In this document: piece after piece, positions 19,539 through 28,830 of the stretch
Layout: each line of letters opens with the position of its first letter
Position numbering within the stretch: position 1 is the stretch's first letter
Assembly (NCBI RefSeq): GCF_003610405.1
Contig: NZ_RAQC01000003.1
Coordinates: forward strand, 109,301-173,300
Direction: 5' to 3'
Origin: Microbacterium sp. AG238
GTDB taxonomy: Bacteria > Actinomycetota > Actinomycetes > Actinomycetales > Microbacteriaceae
DNA: 64,000 bases
The notes under the pieces: generated by a model
Database searches by the model: none
Told to the model about the DNA's origin: nothing
The model's input: only the letters and a program-made list of their open reading frames with translations
Program-made: the position numbers and the translations under genes

Positions 19539-20235
19539 CAAGGTCCGCGACCTGCTGAGGCTGGCACTGTGGCTGCTGCCCGCGAGTCGCCTGAAGAATG
19601 CGCTCCTGCGCCGAGCCGGCCACCGCATCCACACCACGGCCCGCGCACGGGCGAGCATCGTGTGGCGCGTCGCGTCGTTCGAGCTCGACCCGGGTGCCAC
19701 GTTCGGTTCGGCGAACGTGGTGAAGAACATGCGCGAGATCCGGCTCGGACGCGACGCCATGCTGGGGCGCTGGAACCTCATCTCGTCGCATCCCCTCTTC
19801 CTCCGGCACCTGCCGGAGGGGGGACGGCTGGTTCTCGGCGACCACGCGAAGATCACCAGCCGCCATCAGCTCGACTGCTCGGGCTCGCTGACGCTGGGGG
19901 CATTCGCGTCGCTGGCGGGACACCAGAGTCGTGTGATGTCGCACAGTGTCGATCTCCAGCGGAACGCGCAGGCCGCCTTCCCGGTCGTCATCGGCGAGCG
20001 GTCGTTCGTGGGCACGCGCGTGCTCATCCTGGGCGGTGCGGTGCTGCCGCCCCGATCGGTGCTCGGGGCGGGATCGGTCCTGACCCGTGCCCGCGGGGTG
20101 CCCGACGCGGGTCTGTGGGCGGGGGTGCCCGCCACCCTGCGCGGCACCGTCTCGGGCGCCTGGTTCGACCGACGCGAGACCTCGACCCACGACCTCTGGA
20201 TTCCGGCGACGGACGAGATCGTGTCCACGCGATGA
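19531..20235 (+). CDS. Hexapeptide-repeat acyltransferase
   Basis: 234 residues. The middle shows irregular hexapeptide turns (LGRDAMLGRWNLI, LGDHAKITSRHQLDCSGSL, LGAFASLAGHQ) and a SHSVD motif with the likely catalytic His, then IGERSFVGTRVLILGGAVLPP. This is a LbetaH O-acyltransferase of the capsule/EPS type, different from the WcaF-like one at 17609, so two modifications are likely. GGGAGGAG lies just upstream of ATG 19531. It overlaps the flippase gene by 8 bases and is followed 13 bases later by the SGNH hydrolase. Confidence 0.8.
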   Translation: MPDKVRDLLRLALWLLPASRLKNALLRRAGHRIHTTARARASIVWRVASFELDPGATFGSANVVKNMREIRLGRDAMLGRWNLISSHPLFLRHLPEGGRLVLGDHAKITSRHQLDCSGSLTLGAFASLAGHQSRVMSHSVDLQRNAQAAFPVVIGERSFVGTRVLILGGAVLPPRSVLGAGSVLTRARGVPDAGLWAGVPATLRGTVSGAWFDRRETSTHDLWIPATDEIVSTR

Positions 20236-20248
20236 GAGCGGGTGTGCG

Positions 20249-20974
20249 ATGAGAACGAGGATGCGAACGCATCGCGGCGGCGGCCACTGGTGGCAGATCG
20301 ACTGGGGCGGCTTGCCAGTATGGGCGGTCGCACTCTCCGCGGTGGCCATCGGCGGAGTTCTCGCCGGCGGGGCTGCGCTGCGTTCGAGCCCCGCCTCCGA
20401 GGTGCAATACGCGCCGATCGTGGTGTTCCTCGGTGATTCGTACACGGCCGGCGTCGGGGCATCCGACAAAGCCCTCGGGTGGGCGAGCCTCGTCGGCGAG
20501 GCCGAGGGATGGCGGGTGCGCAACCTCGCGCGGGGCGGGACCGGCTACGCCGCGCGCGTGACGGGTGAGGCCGCACCGGCGGCCTGCGGCCGCGACGAAT
20601 GCCCCGCCTTCGGCGAGATGGCCCGCGAGGGCGCCTCGCTCGTGCCTGACATCGTGATCGTGTCCGGCGGGCGCAACGACATCGGCCAGGCGCCGGTCGA
20701 CGCGGATGTCGCCGACTTCTTCGACACCCTGTCGGCGGCCTATCCCGGCAGCCGCATCTACGTCACCGATGTGCTCTGGCACGACCAGGCGCCGGATGTC
20801 GTGCAGGAGCTGTCGCGGGTCGTCGAGGCGGATGCGCAGCGCGTAGGCGCGGTGTGGCTCGACATCGGCCAGCCCCTGGCGGGCGACAGCGGCCTGCTCG
20901 CTCCCGATGGGGTCCACCCCAACGACGCGGGGCACGAGGCCATCGCCCAGGCCGTCATCGCGGCGCTCGGCTGA
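20249..20974 (+). CDS. Membrane-anchored SGNH/GDSL hydrolase
   Basis: About 241 residues. One hydrophobic segment near residues 24-46 anchors the protein, with the rest outside. Block I is FLGDSYTAGVG (Ser64), block III is GGRNDIGQ, and block V is DGVHPNDAGH with the catalytic Asp and His. SGNH enzymes remove or transfer O-acyl groups, and its place after two acyltransferases suggests editing of acetyl groups on the polymer. The ATG at 20249 is taken as start; an in-frame ATG at 20261 with adjacent GAGG is an alternative. Convergent with the CDP-alcohol gene. Confidence 0.82.
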   Translation: MRTRMRTHRGGGHWWQIDWGGLPVWAVALSAVAIGGVLAGGAALRSSPASEVQYAPIVVFLGDSYTAGVGASDKALGWASLVGEAEGWRVRNLARGGTGYAARVTGEAAPAACGRDECPAFGEMAREGASLVPDIVIVSGGRNDIGQAPVDADVADFFDTLSAAYPGSRIYVTDVLWHDQAPDVVQELSRVVEADAQRVGAVWLDIGQPLAGDSGLLAPDGVHPNDAGHEAIAQAVIAALG

Positions 20975-20986
20975 TCGGCGCGCGGG

Positions 20987-21721
20987 CTAGGCGGGCGTAC
21001 CCGACGCCGCCGCGCCGACCGGGGCGGCCAGCGACCGGAACCACTTGCGAGAGAGCAGCGCCGTGATTCCGGTGGTGGCGAGCAGCAATGCGGCGTAGAC
21101 GACGACGAAGACCTCCGGGGCGCCCCACAGCACGAACGCAACGGCGAGGACGCCGTAGTCGGCGGGCAGGAGCAGCACAGCCCGCAGCGTCGACGGCGGC
21201 GGCGTCGCACCCGATCGAGGTGCGAGCAGAGAGTAGAGCGTCAGACCCGCGAAGAGCACGACCGCGACGAGCGCGTACGCGAGGGGGAGCAGCAGCCAGG
21301 CCCCGCCTGAGCGACCGCCGCCGGTGAAGCCGATGAGCACCGCGGCGTGCACGCCCACCATCTTGCCGGCGTCGACGACGTGGTCGAGCCATTCACCCGC
21401 ACGTGACGAGGCGCCGGTCAGACGTGCGACTTGGCCGTCCGCCGAATCCAGGGCGAAGCCGATGACCAGCAGAGCCGCAGCGGTGACGCCGCTCCAGGCG
21501 GTCGCCGGAACGGCCGCGACGACGACGAGTCCCGCTGTCGTCGCGAGCGCGGAGAGCGCCGTCACCGTGTTCGGGCCGATCCCCGTCGTCGCCGCCGCGG
21601 CGGCGAACACCCGCCCGAGCGGCCGGTTGACCCACCGCGAATAGAGCGAGACCCCTCGCTTGCCCTTCTGGGCCTGTCGCAGACTTCCCCACGCGTCGCT
21701 GAATCGCACTGTTTCCCCCAT
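20987..21721 (-). CDS. CDP-alcohol phosphatidyltransferase family protein
   Basis: About 244 residues and six predicted membrane segments. The family signature is intact: DSADGQVARLTG, then GEWLDHVVDAGK, matching D-G-x2-A-R-x8-G-x3-D-x3-D, which binds metal and the CDP-alcohol. It joins a phospho-alcohol from a CDP donor to an acceptor. Because it sits among polysaccharide genes and a TagD-like cytidylyltransferase lies at 30659, the product could be a phospho-alcohol substituent or a special lipid rather than ordinary phospholipid; this is inference. ATG 21721 or GTG 21706, which has GGGGGAA just upstream, may be the start. Confidence 0.8.
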   Translation of the reverse strand: MGETVRFSDAWGSLRQAQKGKRGVSLYSRWVNRPLGRVFAAAAATTGIGPNTVTALSALATTAGLVVVAAVPATAWSGVTAAALLVIGFALDSADGQVARLTGASSRAGEWLDHVVDAGKMVGVHAAVLIGFTGGGRSGGAWLLLPLAYALVAVVLFAGLTLYSLLAPRSGATPPPSTLRAVLLLPADYGVLAVAFVLWGAPEVFVVVYAALLLATTGITALLSRKWFRSLAAPVGAAASGTPA

Positions 21722-21887
21722 CGCGCCGATCGGCCGAATCCGATCTATGCGTCCCCTGAGCCACAGTGTACGATGCACGAAGTCGGAGTGGTGCTGGGGC
21801 ACCGATCCGGGCTTGGGGAACGACGTGCGACGGGGGTCGCGCGTTCTGGGGAGCGTCCGTGAGGGCGCGCAAAATTGGGGAACACTC
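21722..21887 (+). promoter_or_regulatory. Leader of the giant secreted protein with repeated TTGGGGAAC
   Basis: The plus strand holds TTGGGGAACGAC (from 21813) and TTGGGGAACACTC (from 21875), each directly before a GTGCG; the second is the ribosome site of the gene at 21888. A -10-like TACGAT lies near 21769. An ORF of 29 codons runs from ATG 21773 to a stop at 21860-21862, but it has no ribosome site, so I only note it. Confidence 0.4.
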
Positions 21888-24800
21888 GTGCGTACACGCA
21901 TCGCGGCCGTCGCCGCTGCCGTCTTGGCTCTTTTCATCGGGGCCGGAGTCGTGGGGATCACAGCCCCGGCATCCGCTCTGTCGCCCGGCGTCTCGTTCGC
22001 CGCCGACGACCAGTCCACCTGGCAGACCAACGGCACCGTGTACGCCCTGGGCGCTGCCGGGGGCAAGGTCGTCGCCGGCGGCACGTTCTCGCAGATCCGC
22101 CCGCCGGCGGGCCGATCGGATGCCGCTCGGGCCAGGAACGCCCTCGTCATCCTCGATGCCGAGACCGGCGAGCCCGACGCCTGCCAGTTCGCCGTCACGC
22201 TCAGCGGCGGTACTCCGACGGTGCGGGCGATCGCGGTCAGCGCCGATCAGTCGCGCGTCTACGTCGCCGGCAACTTCTCGACCATCGGCGGAGTCAACGT
22301 CGCCCGGATCGCGGTGCTCGACGTCCAGGCGTGCACGGTCGCGCCGTTCCGTGCGCCGTTGCCCGGTTCGACCGTCACCGCCCTCGCCACCCACGGCAAC
22401 GTGCTCTACGCCGGCGGCCTCTTCAAAACTGTCGGAGGACAGACCCGCGAGGCCTTCGCCGCGTTCGACGCGACGACCGGCGCACTGCTGCCGTGGACCG
22501 CCAACGCCGTCCGCGGCCGCACCGACCTGCCGAAGGAGGTCAACGAGGGCCGTGCGATCGCCGTGTCACCCGACGGTGCGAAGGTCGTCGTCGGCGGCGA
22601 CCTGTTCTCGATCAACGGGCAGTACTCGCACTCCATCGCCATCGTCAGCGGTGCCAGCCTGACCGACGGCAGCGGCGGCCAGGTGCTGCGCACCTACAGC
22701 CCGGGGTTCATTCCCGACACCTCGGTCACCAAGACGATCATCGACGGCGGCGACGGTCGCTTCTACATCGGCAACGAGGGGACCGGCGGCGGCGTGTTCG
22801 ACGGCAAGGCGGCGTTCTCGTGGGCGACGGGCGACCAGGTCTGGCGCGACACGTGCCTCGGCGCGACGCAGTCGCTCGTGATGTACCAGGGAACGCTCTA
22901 CTCGGCCAGCCACGCCCACGACTGCAGCGGGATCAACGCCTTCAACGACGGCATCCGCCGTTACTTCATGGCGCAGAACCCCGACTCGATGGAGGTGCTC
23001 GGCTGGCTCCCGCTCGGCAACGACGGCATCGGCGAGGGCATCGGCCCCCGCGCGCTCGCCGTCGCGACCGGCAACGCGAGCGGACAGCGCTACCTGTGGT
23101 CCGGCGGTGACTTCACAACGATCAACGGTCGCGCCCAGCAGGGGCTCACCCGGTTCGGGCCGCAGGACACCGGCGCCCCGCCCACGCCTGTCGCCAGCGC
23201 ACAGGCCACGAGTGACGGCACCATCCAGGTCCGCTTCCGCACCGTCGTCGATGCCGATGACAGCCACCTGACCTACAGCGTCTACCGCGGCAACGCGACC
23301 GAACCCGTCTGGAGCGGCACGGGCAGGTCGCTGTGGTGGGAACGCCCGCAGGTCACCTTCGTCGACGCCGACGTCACGCCCGGCGCGAGCTACACCTACC
23401 GCGTCACCGCCAGCGACGGCACCAACACCTCGGCCCGCTCGGCAGCGGTGAGCGCAACGGCCCGTGCGGCCGGTGCCGACTACCCCGCGGCGGTACGCGC
23501 GGACGGGCCCACGAGCCTGTGGTCCGGCTCGACCAACGGCACCTGGGCCCACGACTCGGGTGCGGCGCAGACCCGCACCGACGCCGTCCCCGCCACTCTC
23601 ATGGACGGGGCGACCGTCTCGGCCGACGGTGCGGTGCCGGCTGCGGGAGGCTCGCTCCGGTTCGACGGTGTCGACGACTACGCCATCACCGACCAGCTGC
23701 GCCCGGGTCCGTCGACGTACACCGTCGAGGCGTGGATCAACACGACGACGACAGCGGGCGGCAAGATCGCCGGCTTCGGCAACGGGCGTCCGCGCACCGG
23801 CTCCAACATCTCGAACCTCAGCGGCTCGTACGACCGCCACGTGTACATGCAGAACGACGGCCGCATCACCTTCGGTGTCTGGGTCGGCGGCGCGTCGACC
23901 GTGACCAGCCCCCAGCCGCTCAACGACGGGCAGTGGCACCACGTCGTCGCCACGCAGGGCGCGAGCGGAATGGCGCTCTACGTCGACGGGCTGCGTGTGG
24001 CGTCGAACAGCAACCGCGATCAGCAGTCGTACTGGGGCGTCTGGCGGGTCGGCGGCGACCAGCTGGGAGGCTGGCCGGGGCAGCCCTCCAGCAACTTCTT
24101 CGGCGGACTGATCGACGAGGTCGCGATCTACCCGAGCGCTCTCCCTGCCGCGCGCGTGGCCGCCCACTATCAGGCATCCGGTCGGACGCTCGATCTGAAC
24201 ACCGCTCCCGCCGACGCCTACGGCGCCGCCGTCTTCGGAGCCGAGCCCTCCGTGTACTGGCGGTTCGACGACACCGGGGCCACGGCAGCCGACTCGTCGC
24301 TGTTCGGCACGAGCCCCGGCGTATACAACGTCGGTGCTCAGACCCAGCCCTCGGGTGCGGTCTCGGGCAGCGGATCGGTCTCGCTCCCGGGCAACGACTC
24401 GGGCACCGTGGCGCTCGGCCAGCGGACCGCTCCCTCGCCGACCACCTCGGGAGAGATCTGGTTCCGCACCGACACGACCGCGGGCGGCAAGCTGTTCGGG
24501 TTCGAGAACGTGCCGACCGGCAACGGCTCGAGCTACGACAAGCAGCTGTACATGACCAACGACGGCCGACTGATCTGGGGGTCCTACCCGGGCTACGTCG
24601 CCACGGTCGAATCGGCGACGTCATACAACGACAACGTCTGGCACCACGCCGTCGCCGTCATCGACGAGACCGGCCGCAAACTCTACGTCGACGGCGAGCT
24701 CGTGGCCGCGAACGGCCAGACGGGCGCCGAGACCGGCGACGGGTACTGGCGCATCGGCGGCGGCAACCTCGGCGGCTGGCCCGGCCAGCCCCCCTCGTTC

Positions 24801-27401
24801 TACTTCGACGGCGAGCTCGACGAGTTCGCGATCTATCCGACGACGCTCGACGCGGCCACGGTGGCGCGCCACCACGCGATCGGCATCGCCGACACCACCC
24901 CGCCGGCCGCGCCCACGGCACTGTCTGCGCAGGCATCGGCAGACGGCGTGCATCTCTCATGGGCAGCCGCGACCGACGACCACGCGGTGGTGTCGTACAC
25001 GGTCTACCGCGGCACGACGGCCGACTTCGCGCCCAGTGAGGACACGCGCCTCGGGACAAGCATCACGACCGGATTCGTCGACACGGCGCAGGTGCCCGGC
25101 ACGCGGTACTACCGCGTCGTCGCGGTCGACGCCGCCGGCAACGTCGGACCCGCCACGGACGCCGTGCAGGTCGACCTCCTCGACACGACGCCCCCGCAGA
25201 CGCCGGTCGCCCCGCTCGCGACGGCCGCCTCCGACGGGGTCTCGCTGACGTGGACCGCGGTCGCCGATGATGTCGCGGTCACGGGCTACACCGTCCACCG
25301 CGGCACGACGGCCGATTTCACGGCGGATGCCTCGAACGTCGTCGGCACGACGGCGACGACCGGATTCACCGATCCGTCGCCCGCACCCGGCACGTACTAC
25401 TACCGCGTCACCGCATCCGACGCCGCGGGCAACGTCAGCGCGGCCTCTCCGTCATCGCTCCCGGCGACGGTGACCGCCCCCGACACGACGCCGCCCTCGG
25501 CACCGGCCACAGCCACGGCCACGCTGGTCGACGGCACCGTGCAGGTGCGCTGGACCGCGGCCACGGACGACCGCGGGGTCGCCGGATACCGGGTGCACCG
25601 CGGCTCCGATGCCTCCTTCACCGCCGACGAGACCAACCGCGTCGCCGCGGTCACCGACCTGGCGTTCGACGACCCCGGCCTCGCGCCCGGCGTGTACCAC
25701 TACAAGATCACGGCGGTCGATGTCTCCGGCAACATCGGGACCGCGGCATCCGTCGCCGTCACGATCGAGTCGGTCGAGCCGGTCGTGGTCACGGTCCCGG
25801 TGGCCGACGACGCGATGGTGGTGCAGGGCGTGCCCGGCACGAACTACGGCGCGAGCACGCAGATCTCCAGTCGCGGCGGCACCAGCCAGATCGAGTCGCT
25901 GCTGTCGGCCCCGCTGCCGTCAGCTCCGAACGGCACGGCGCTGACGCGGGTGACCTTGAAGCTCCGGACCTCGACCGACCCGTCCGCGGGCACGGTCGAA
26001 CCGACCGACTTCGCGATCATCGGAGACGCCTGGAACGAGTCGACGGTCACGTGGAACACCCGTCCCACGACGCCGGGCGCCGGGGCCGGACGGCTCGGGC
26101 AGGCGCCCGCCGTCAACACCGCGTACACCGTCGACCTCTCGGCGGCATCGCTGCGGCCTCTCCTCGGACAGAACGCGACGCTCCGGATGACCGGGACGGG
26201 CGCGGACAACCTGCGGCTGTGGTCGTCGGAGGCGGCGAACAGCTCGTACCGTCCCGTGCTCGTGCTCGAGTTCACGCCGCTGTCGGCACCCGACACGGCG
26301 GCGCCCACGGCGCCCACGGGTGTGCAGGCGAACGCGGCGGGCACGACGGCCGGTCTCTCGTGGACTGCCGCGACAGATGACCGCGGTGTCGTGCGCTACG
26401 ACGTCCACCGGAGCACCACGCCCGGCTTCGCGGTGTCGGCCGGCAACCGGGTCGCGCAGACGGCCGGGACGACCGCTCAGGACGGCCCGCTCCAGCCGGG
26501 TACCTATGTGTACCGGGTGGTCGCGTTCGACGCCGCAGGCAACGCCGGGCCCGCGTCGGACGAAGTGACGGTGATCGTGACCGCTCCCGACACCACCGCG
26601 CCGTCGGCGCCGGGGACACCTGCGGTGGCGGTCACGGGCGGTTCCGCTCAGGTCTCGTGGCCCGCGAGCAGCGACGATGTCGGAGTCGCCGGCTACGACC
26701 TCCACCGCGGGACCACAGCCGGCTTCGCCGCCGACGCGGCCTCCCGAATCGCCGCCGTCACGGCAACGACCTACACCGACCCGGGGCTCGCCCCGGGAAC
26801 CTACTGGTACCGCGTCGTCGCCCGCGATGCCGCGGGGAACGCCAGCGCGGCGTCGGCGGCGGCCTCGGCGACGGTGGTGGCACCGGTGCAGACGGTGACG
26901 ACGACGATCGCGGTCGACGCGGATGCTGCCGGCTACGCCAACACGCCGACGCAGAATTACGCGACGTCGAACCAGCTCGTCTCGCGGGGTGACGTGGGTC
27001 AGCAGAGCTTCCTCAAGCTGACGCTCCCCACCCTCCCGGTGGGCGCGACGCTCGTCTCGGCCACGCTCGGCGTGCGGACCTCCACCGACCCGTCGGCGGG
27101 CAGCGCGGGTGCTCATGACGTGCACCTGATGGACGGGGCGTGGGACGAGGCCACGCTGACCTGGAACAACCGCCCGACCACCGTTCGCGGCACGAGCCCG
27201 ATCGGAACGCTGTCGGGAGCCACGGCCACCAACACGCCGTACCGTGTGGTTCTCGCTGCCGATCAGCTCGCGCCGCTCCTGGGTCAGAGCGTCACGCTCC
27301 GTGTCTCGACCACCTCGGCCGACAACCTGCGCGTGTTCTCCCGCGAGGCGACGTCGGCGAGCCAGCGGCCGACCCTGACCCTCACCTACACCCTGCCCTG
27401 A
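21888..27401 (+). CDS. Giant secreted multidomain protein (beta-propeller-like, LamG, FN3, DNRLRE)
   Basis: About 1837 residues. A signal peptide ends near ITAPASA (about residue 31). Residues 32-425 contain repeated blades such as VYVAGNFSTIGG and LYAGGLFKTVGG. Then come one FN3-like domain (430-525), two LamG/concanavalin-like domains (530-770, 771-1000), three FN3 domains (1001-1300), a DNRLRE domain (1301-1464), two FN3 domains (1466-1664) and a second DNRLRE domain to the end. LamG, FN3 and DNRLRE modules bind carbohydrate or space out other domains. No catalytic motif or cell-wall anchor is visible. Likely an extracellular matrix or adhesion protein acting with the polymer made by the neighbouring genes. 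Confidence 0.8.
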   Translation: MRTRIAAVAAAVLALFIGAGVVGITAPASALSPGVSFAADDQSTWQTNGTVYALGAAGGKVVAGGTFSQIRPPAGRSDAARARNALVILDAETGEPDACQFAVTLSGGTPTVRAIAVSADQSRVYVAGNFSTIGGVNVARIAVLDVQACTVAPFRAPLPGSTVTALATHGNVLYAGGLFKTVGGQTREAFAAFDATTGALLPWTANAVRGRTDLPKEVNEGRAIAVSPDGAKVVVGGDLFSINGQYSHSIAIVSGASLTDGSGGQVLRTYSPGFIPDTSVTKTIIDGGDGRFYIGNEGTGGGVFDGKAAFSWATGDQVWRDTCLGATQSLVMYQGTLYSASHAHDCSGINAFNDGIRRYFMAQNPDSMEVLGWLPLGNDGIGEGIGPRALAVATGNASGQRYLWSGGDFTTINGRAQQGLTRFGPQDTGAPPTPVASAQATSDGTIQVRFRTVVDADDSHLTYSVYRGNATEPVWSGTGRSLWWERPQVTFVDADVTPGASYTYRVTASDGTNTSARSAAVSATARAAGADYPAAVRADGPTSLWSGSTNGTWAHDSGAAQTRTDAVPATLMDGATVSADGAVPAAGGSLRFDGVDDYAITDQLRPGPSTYTVEAWINTTTTAGGKIAGFGNGRPRTGSNISNLSGSYDRHVYMQNDGRITFGVWVGGASTVTSPQPLNDGQWHHVVATQGASGMALYVDGLRVASNSNRDQQSYWGVWRVGGDQLGGWPGQPSSNFFGGLIDEVAIYPSALPAARVAAHYQASGRTLDLNTAPADAYGAAVFGAEPSVYWRFDDTGATAADSSLFGTSPGVYNVGAQTQPSGAVSGSGSVSLPGNDSGTVALGQRTAPSPTTSGEIWFRTDTTAGGKLFGFENVPTGNGSSYDKQLYMTNDGRLIWGSYPGYVATVESATSYNDNVWHHAVAVIDETGRKLYVDGELVAANGQTGAETGDGYWRIGGGNLGGWPGQPPSFYFDGELDEFAIYPTTLDAATVARHHAIGIADTTPPAAPTALSAQASADGVHLSWAAATDDHAVVSYTVYRGTTADFAPSEDTRLGTSITTGFVDTAQVPGTRYYRVVAVDAAGNVGPATDAVQVDLLDTTPPQTPVAPLATAASDGVSLTWTAVADDVAVTGYTVHRGTTADFTADASNVVGTTATTGFTDPSPAPGTYYYRVTASDAAGNVSAASPSSLPATVTAPDTTPPSAPATATATLVDGTVQVRWTAATDDRGVAGYRVHRGSDASFTADETNRVAAVTDLAFDDPGLAPGVYHYKITAVDVSGNIGTAASVAVTIESVEPVVVTVPVADDAMVVQGVPGTNYGASTQISSRGGTSQIESLLSAPLPSAPNGTALTRVTLKLRTSTDPSAGTVEPTDFAIIGDAWNESTVTWNTRPTTPGAGAGRLGQAPAVNTAYTVDLSAASLRPLLGQNATLRMTGTGADNLRLWSSEAANSSYRPVLVLEFTPLSAPDTAAPTAPTGVQANAAGTTAGLSWTAATDDRGVVRYDVHRSTTPGFAVSAGNRVAQTAGTTAQDGPLQPGTYVYRVVAFDAAGNAGPASDEVTVIVTAPDTTAPSAPGTPAVAVTGGSAQVSWPASSDDVGVAGYDLHRGTTAGFAADAASRIAAVTATTYTDPGLAPGTYWYRVVARDAAGNASAASAAASATVVAPVQTVTTTIAVDADAAGYANTPTQNYATSNQLVSRGDVGQQSFLKLTLPTLPVGATLVSATLGVRTSTDPSAGSAGAHDVHLMDGAWDEATLTWNNRPTTVRGTSPIGTLSGATATNTPYRVVLAADQLAPLLGQSVTLRVSTTSADNLRVFSREATSASQRPTLTLTYTLP

Positions 27402-27431
27402 CCCGGGCGGGGGCGGCGTTCGCGTCGCACA

Positions 27432-27473
27432 CGGCGGCCCGGCCGACGACCCGAATGGTCGGCCGGGCCGCCG
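27432..27473 (+). terminator. Strong hairpin after the secreted protein gene
   Basis: CGGCGGCCCGGCCGAC (27432-27447) pairs over 16 bp with 27458-27473 around a 10-base loop, 31 bases after the stop. There is no T-tract, as is usual in actinobacteria. It lies between two convergent genes and could serve both. Confidence 0.7.
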
Positions 27474-27485
27474 ACGTCGGCGCTG

Positions 27486-27517
27486 CAGCCACACCTCTTA
27501 ACAGCCACACCTCTTAA
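27486..27517. repeat. Two tandem copies of a 16-nt unit
   Basis: CAGCCACACCTCTTAA occurs twice head to tail in the gap between convergent genes. The low-GC TTAA ends are unusual here. Short tandem duplications of this kind point to slippage; no function is evident. Confidence 0.7.
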
Positions 27518-27567
27518 TAGGGGTGCTGGAAGCGTGCGCCACCTCGCCTATCAGGGGTGGCGGTGGC

Positions 27568-28830
27568 TCAACGCCGTGACGAGGAGGTGAGAGAGCGCTC
27601 GACCCCGTCGATCGCCGCGGACAGCGTCCGGGCGAAGGCCGCGATCGCGGCATCCTCCGTCAGGATGCGTCGCCGGTAGCTCTGCGCCTCAGCGCCGTAA
27701 CGCGCCGCGCGCTCGGGGGCGGCTGCGAGCTCCTCGGCTGCCGTCACGAGCGCGCCGGGCGCTGCCGGCGGGACGATCGGGCCGGCTCCGGCGGCGTCCA
27801 TCTCGGCGAAGGTCGTGCTGGTCGTGTCGACGGCGGCCAGCACCGGCTTCCCGACCGCGAAGTACGAGGTGAGCTTGCTCGGCACCGACATCTCCGTCAG
27901 ACCCGCGCGTTCATGCACGAGCAGCACGTCTGCGGCTGCGAGTACGTCGAGGAACTGCGACTCGGGAAGCGGGTCGACGAACGAGACGGCTTCCGCGCCC
28001 GGGCGCTGTTCGAGCGCGGCGCGCTGTCCGCCGTCACCGACGAGCGCGAAGCGTACGCGCGACCCACGCTCTCGAGCGATCACGGCGGCATCGATGACGT
28101 TCTCGAGCCCCTGTTTGGCTCCGATCGCGCCGGTGTGCAGCACGATGACCTCGTCATCGCCCCAGCCCATGCGTCGTCGCGTTGCGGCCGTGTCGCTCGC
28201 CGCCGGCTCGGGCACGTGCGACCAGTTGCGCACGACATCGACCGGACGCGTGACCCCGAGGCGTTCCTCGAGGGCCGTCCGGAACCGCCGGTGGATGACG
28301 ACGACCCGCTCCGAGGCCGCGAGCAGGCTCGCCTCGATCGCGGCGATCGCCCCGGCCCCGGACCCCGACCCCGCCTCCTGAACGCCGATCGCGTAGATGT
28401 CCTGTACCCAGGTGACGACCGGAATGCGGTGAAGCCGCGCCCGCAGTGCGACCATGCGAGAGGCAAGGAGGGCGGGGGAGACGACGACGATGGCCGCGGG
28501 ATCTTCCCAGCGGCACGTCAGGGCACGCAGTCCGAACGAGATCTCGAACACGGCGCGCTTGATCGCGCTGGGAGCGCGTGGCACGTAATGACGGAGCCGC
28601 CGGATGTCGACGCCCGACACGGCAGAGCGCGCCGGCAGGTCTCGGAACTCCTCGGGCACGCGCCACCAGGGATAGTGCGGGTACGACGTGAGCACACGGA
28701 CGTCCCACCCTTCGCGCGCGAGGCCTTGGGCCATCCCCGTCGTATACGGGCTGATCCCGGTCGGTTCAGGCGCGTAGTTGATGCCCACGAACAGAACGGA
28801 TGCCGGCACGGGCTGCGGCCTCGGGCTCAT
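27568..28830 (-). CDS. GT4 glycosyltransferase, WcaI/WbuB-like
   Basis: About 420 residues. The N-terminus VLFVGINYAPEPTGISPYTTGMAQGL and the following TSYPHYPWWRVP are characteristic of the WcaI/WbuB group, which adds a fucosyl or FucNAc unit in colanic acid and O-antigen synthesis. The C-terminal GT4 domain includes VLHTGAIGAKQGLENVIDAA and FVDPLPESQFLDVLAAADVLLVHE. Fucosyl transfer would suit the gmd-fcl genes but is inferred. The ATG at 28830 overlaps the stop of the upstream sugar transferase (TGATG), showing coupling. Confidence 0.88.
   Translation of the reverse strand: MSPRPQPVPASVLFVGINYAPEPTGISPYTTGMAQGLAREGWDVRVLTSYPHYPWWRVPEEFRDLPARSAVSGVDIRRLRHYVPRAPSAIKRAVFEISFGLRALTCRWEDPAAIVVVSPALLASRMVALRARLHRIPVVTWVQDIYAIGVQEAGSGSGAGAIAAIEASLLAASERVVVIHRRFRTALEERLGVTRPVDVVRNWSHVPEPAASDTAATRRRMGWGDDEVIVLHTGAIGAKQGLENVIDAAVIARERGSRVRFALVGDGGQRAALEQRPGAEAVSFVDPLPESQFLDVLAAADVLLVHERAGLTEMSVPSKLTSYFAVGKPVLAAVDTTSTTFAEMDAAGAGPIVPPAAPGALVTAAEELAAAPERAARYGAEAQSYRRRILTEDAAIAAFARTLSAAIDGVERSLTSSSRR

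Noticed and set aside
20915..20930. Further CCCCAA/TTGGGG copies at about 20918, 49886 and 51565
   Set aside because: They are inside coding sequence of conserved motifs (SGNH block V, livF, livG) and show no flanking stem.
21773..21862. 29-codon leader ORF before the giant secreted protein
   Set aside because: It has no ribosome site and its stop does not overlap the chosen start; kept only as a remark in the leader entry.
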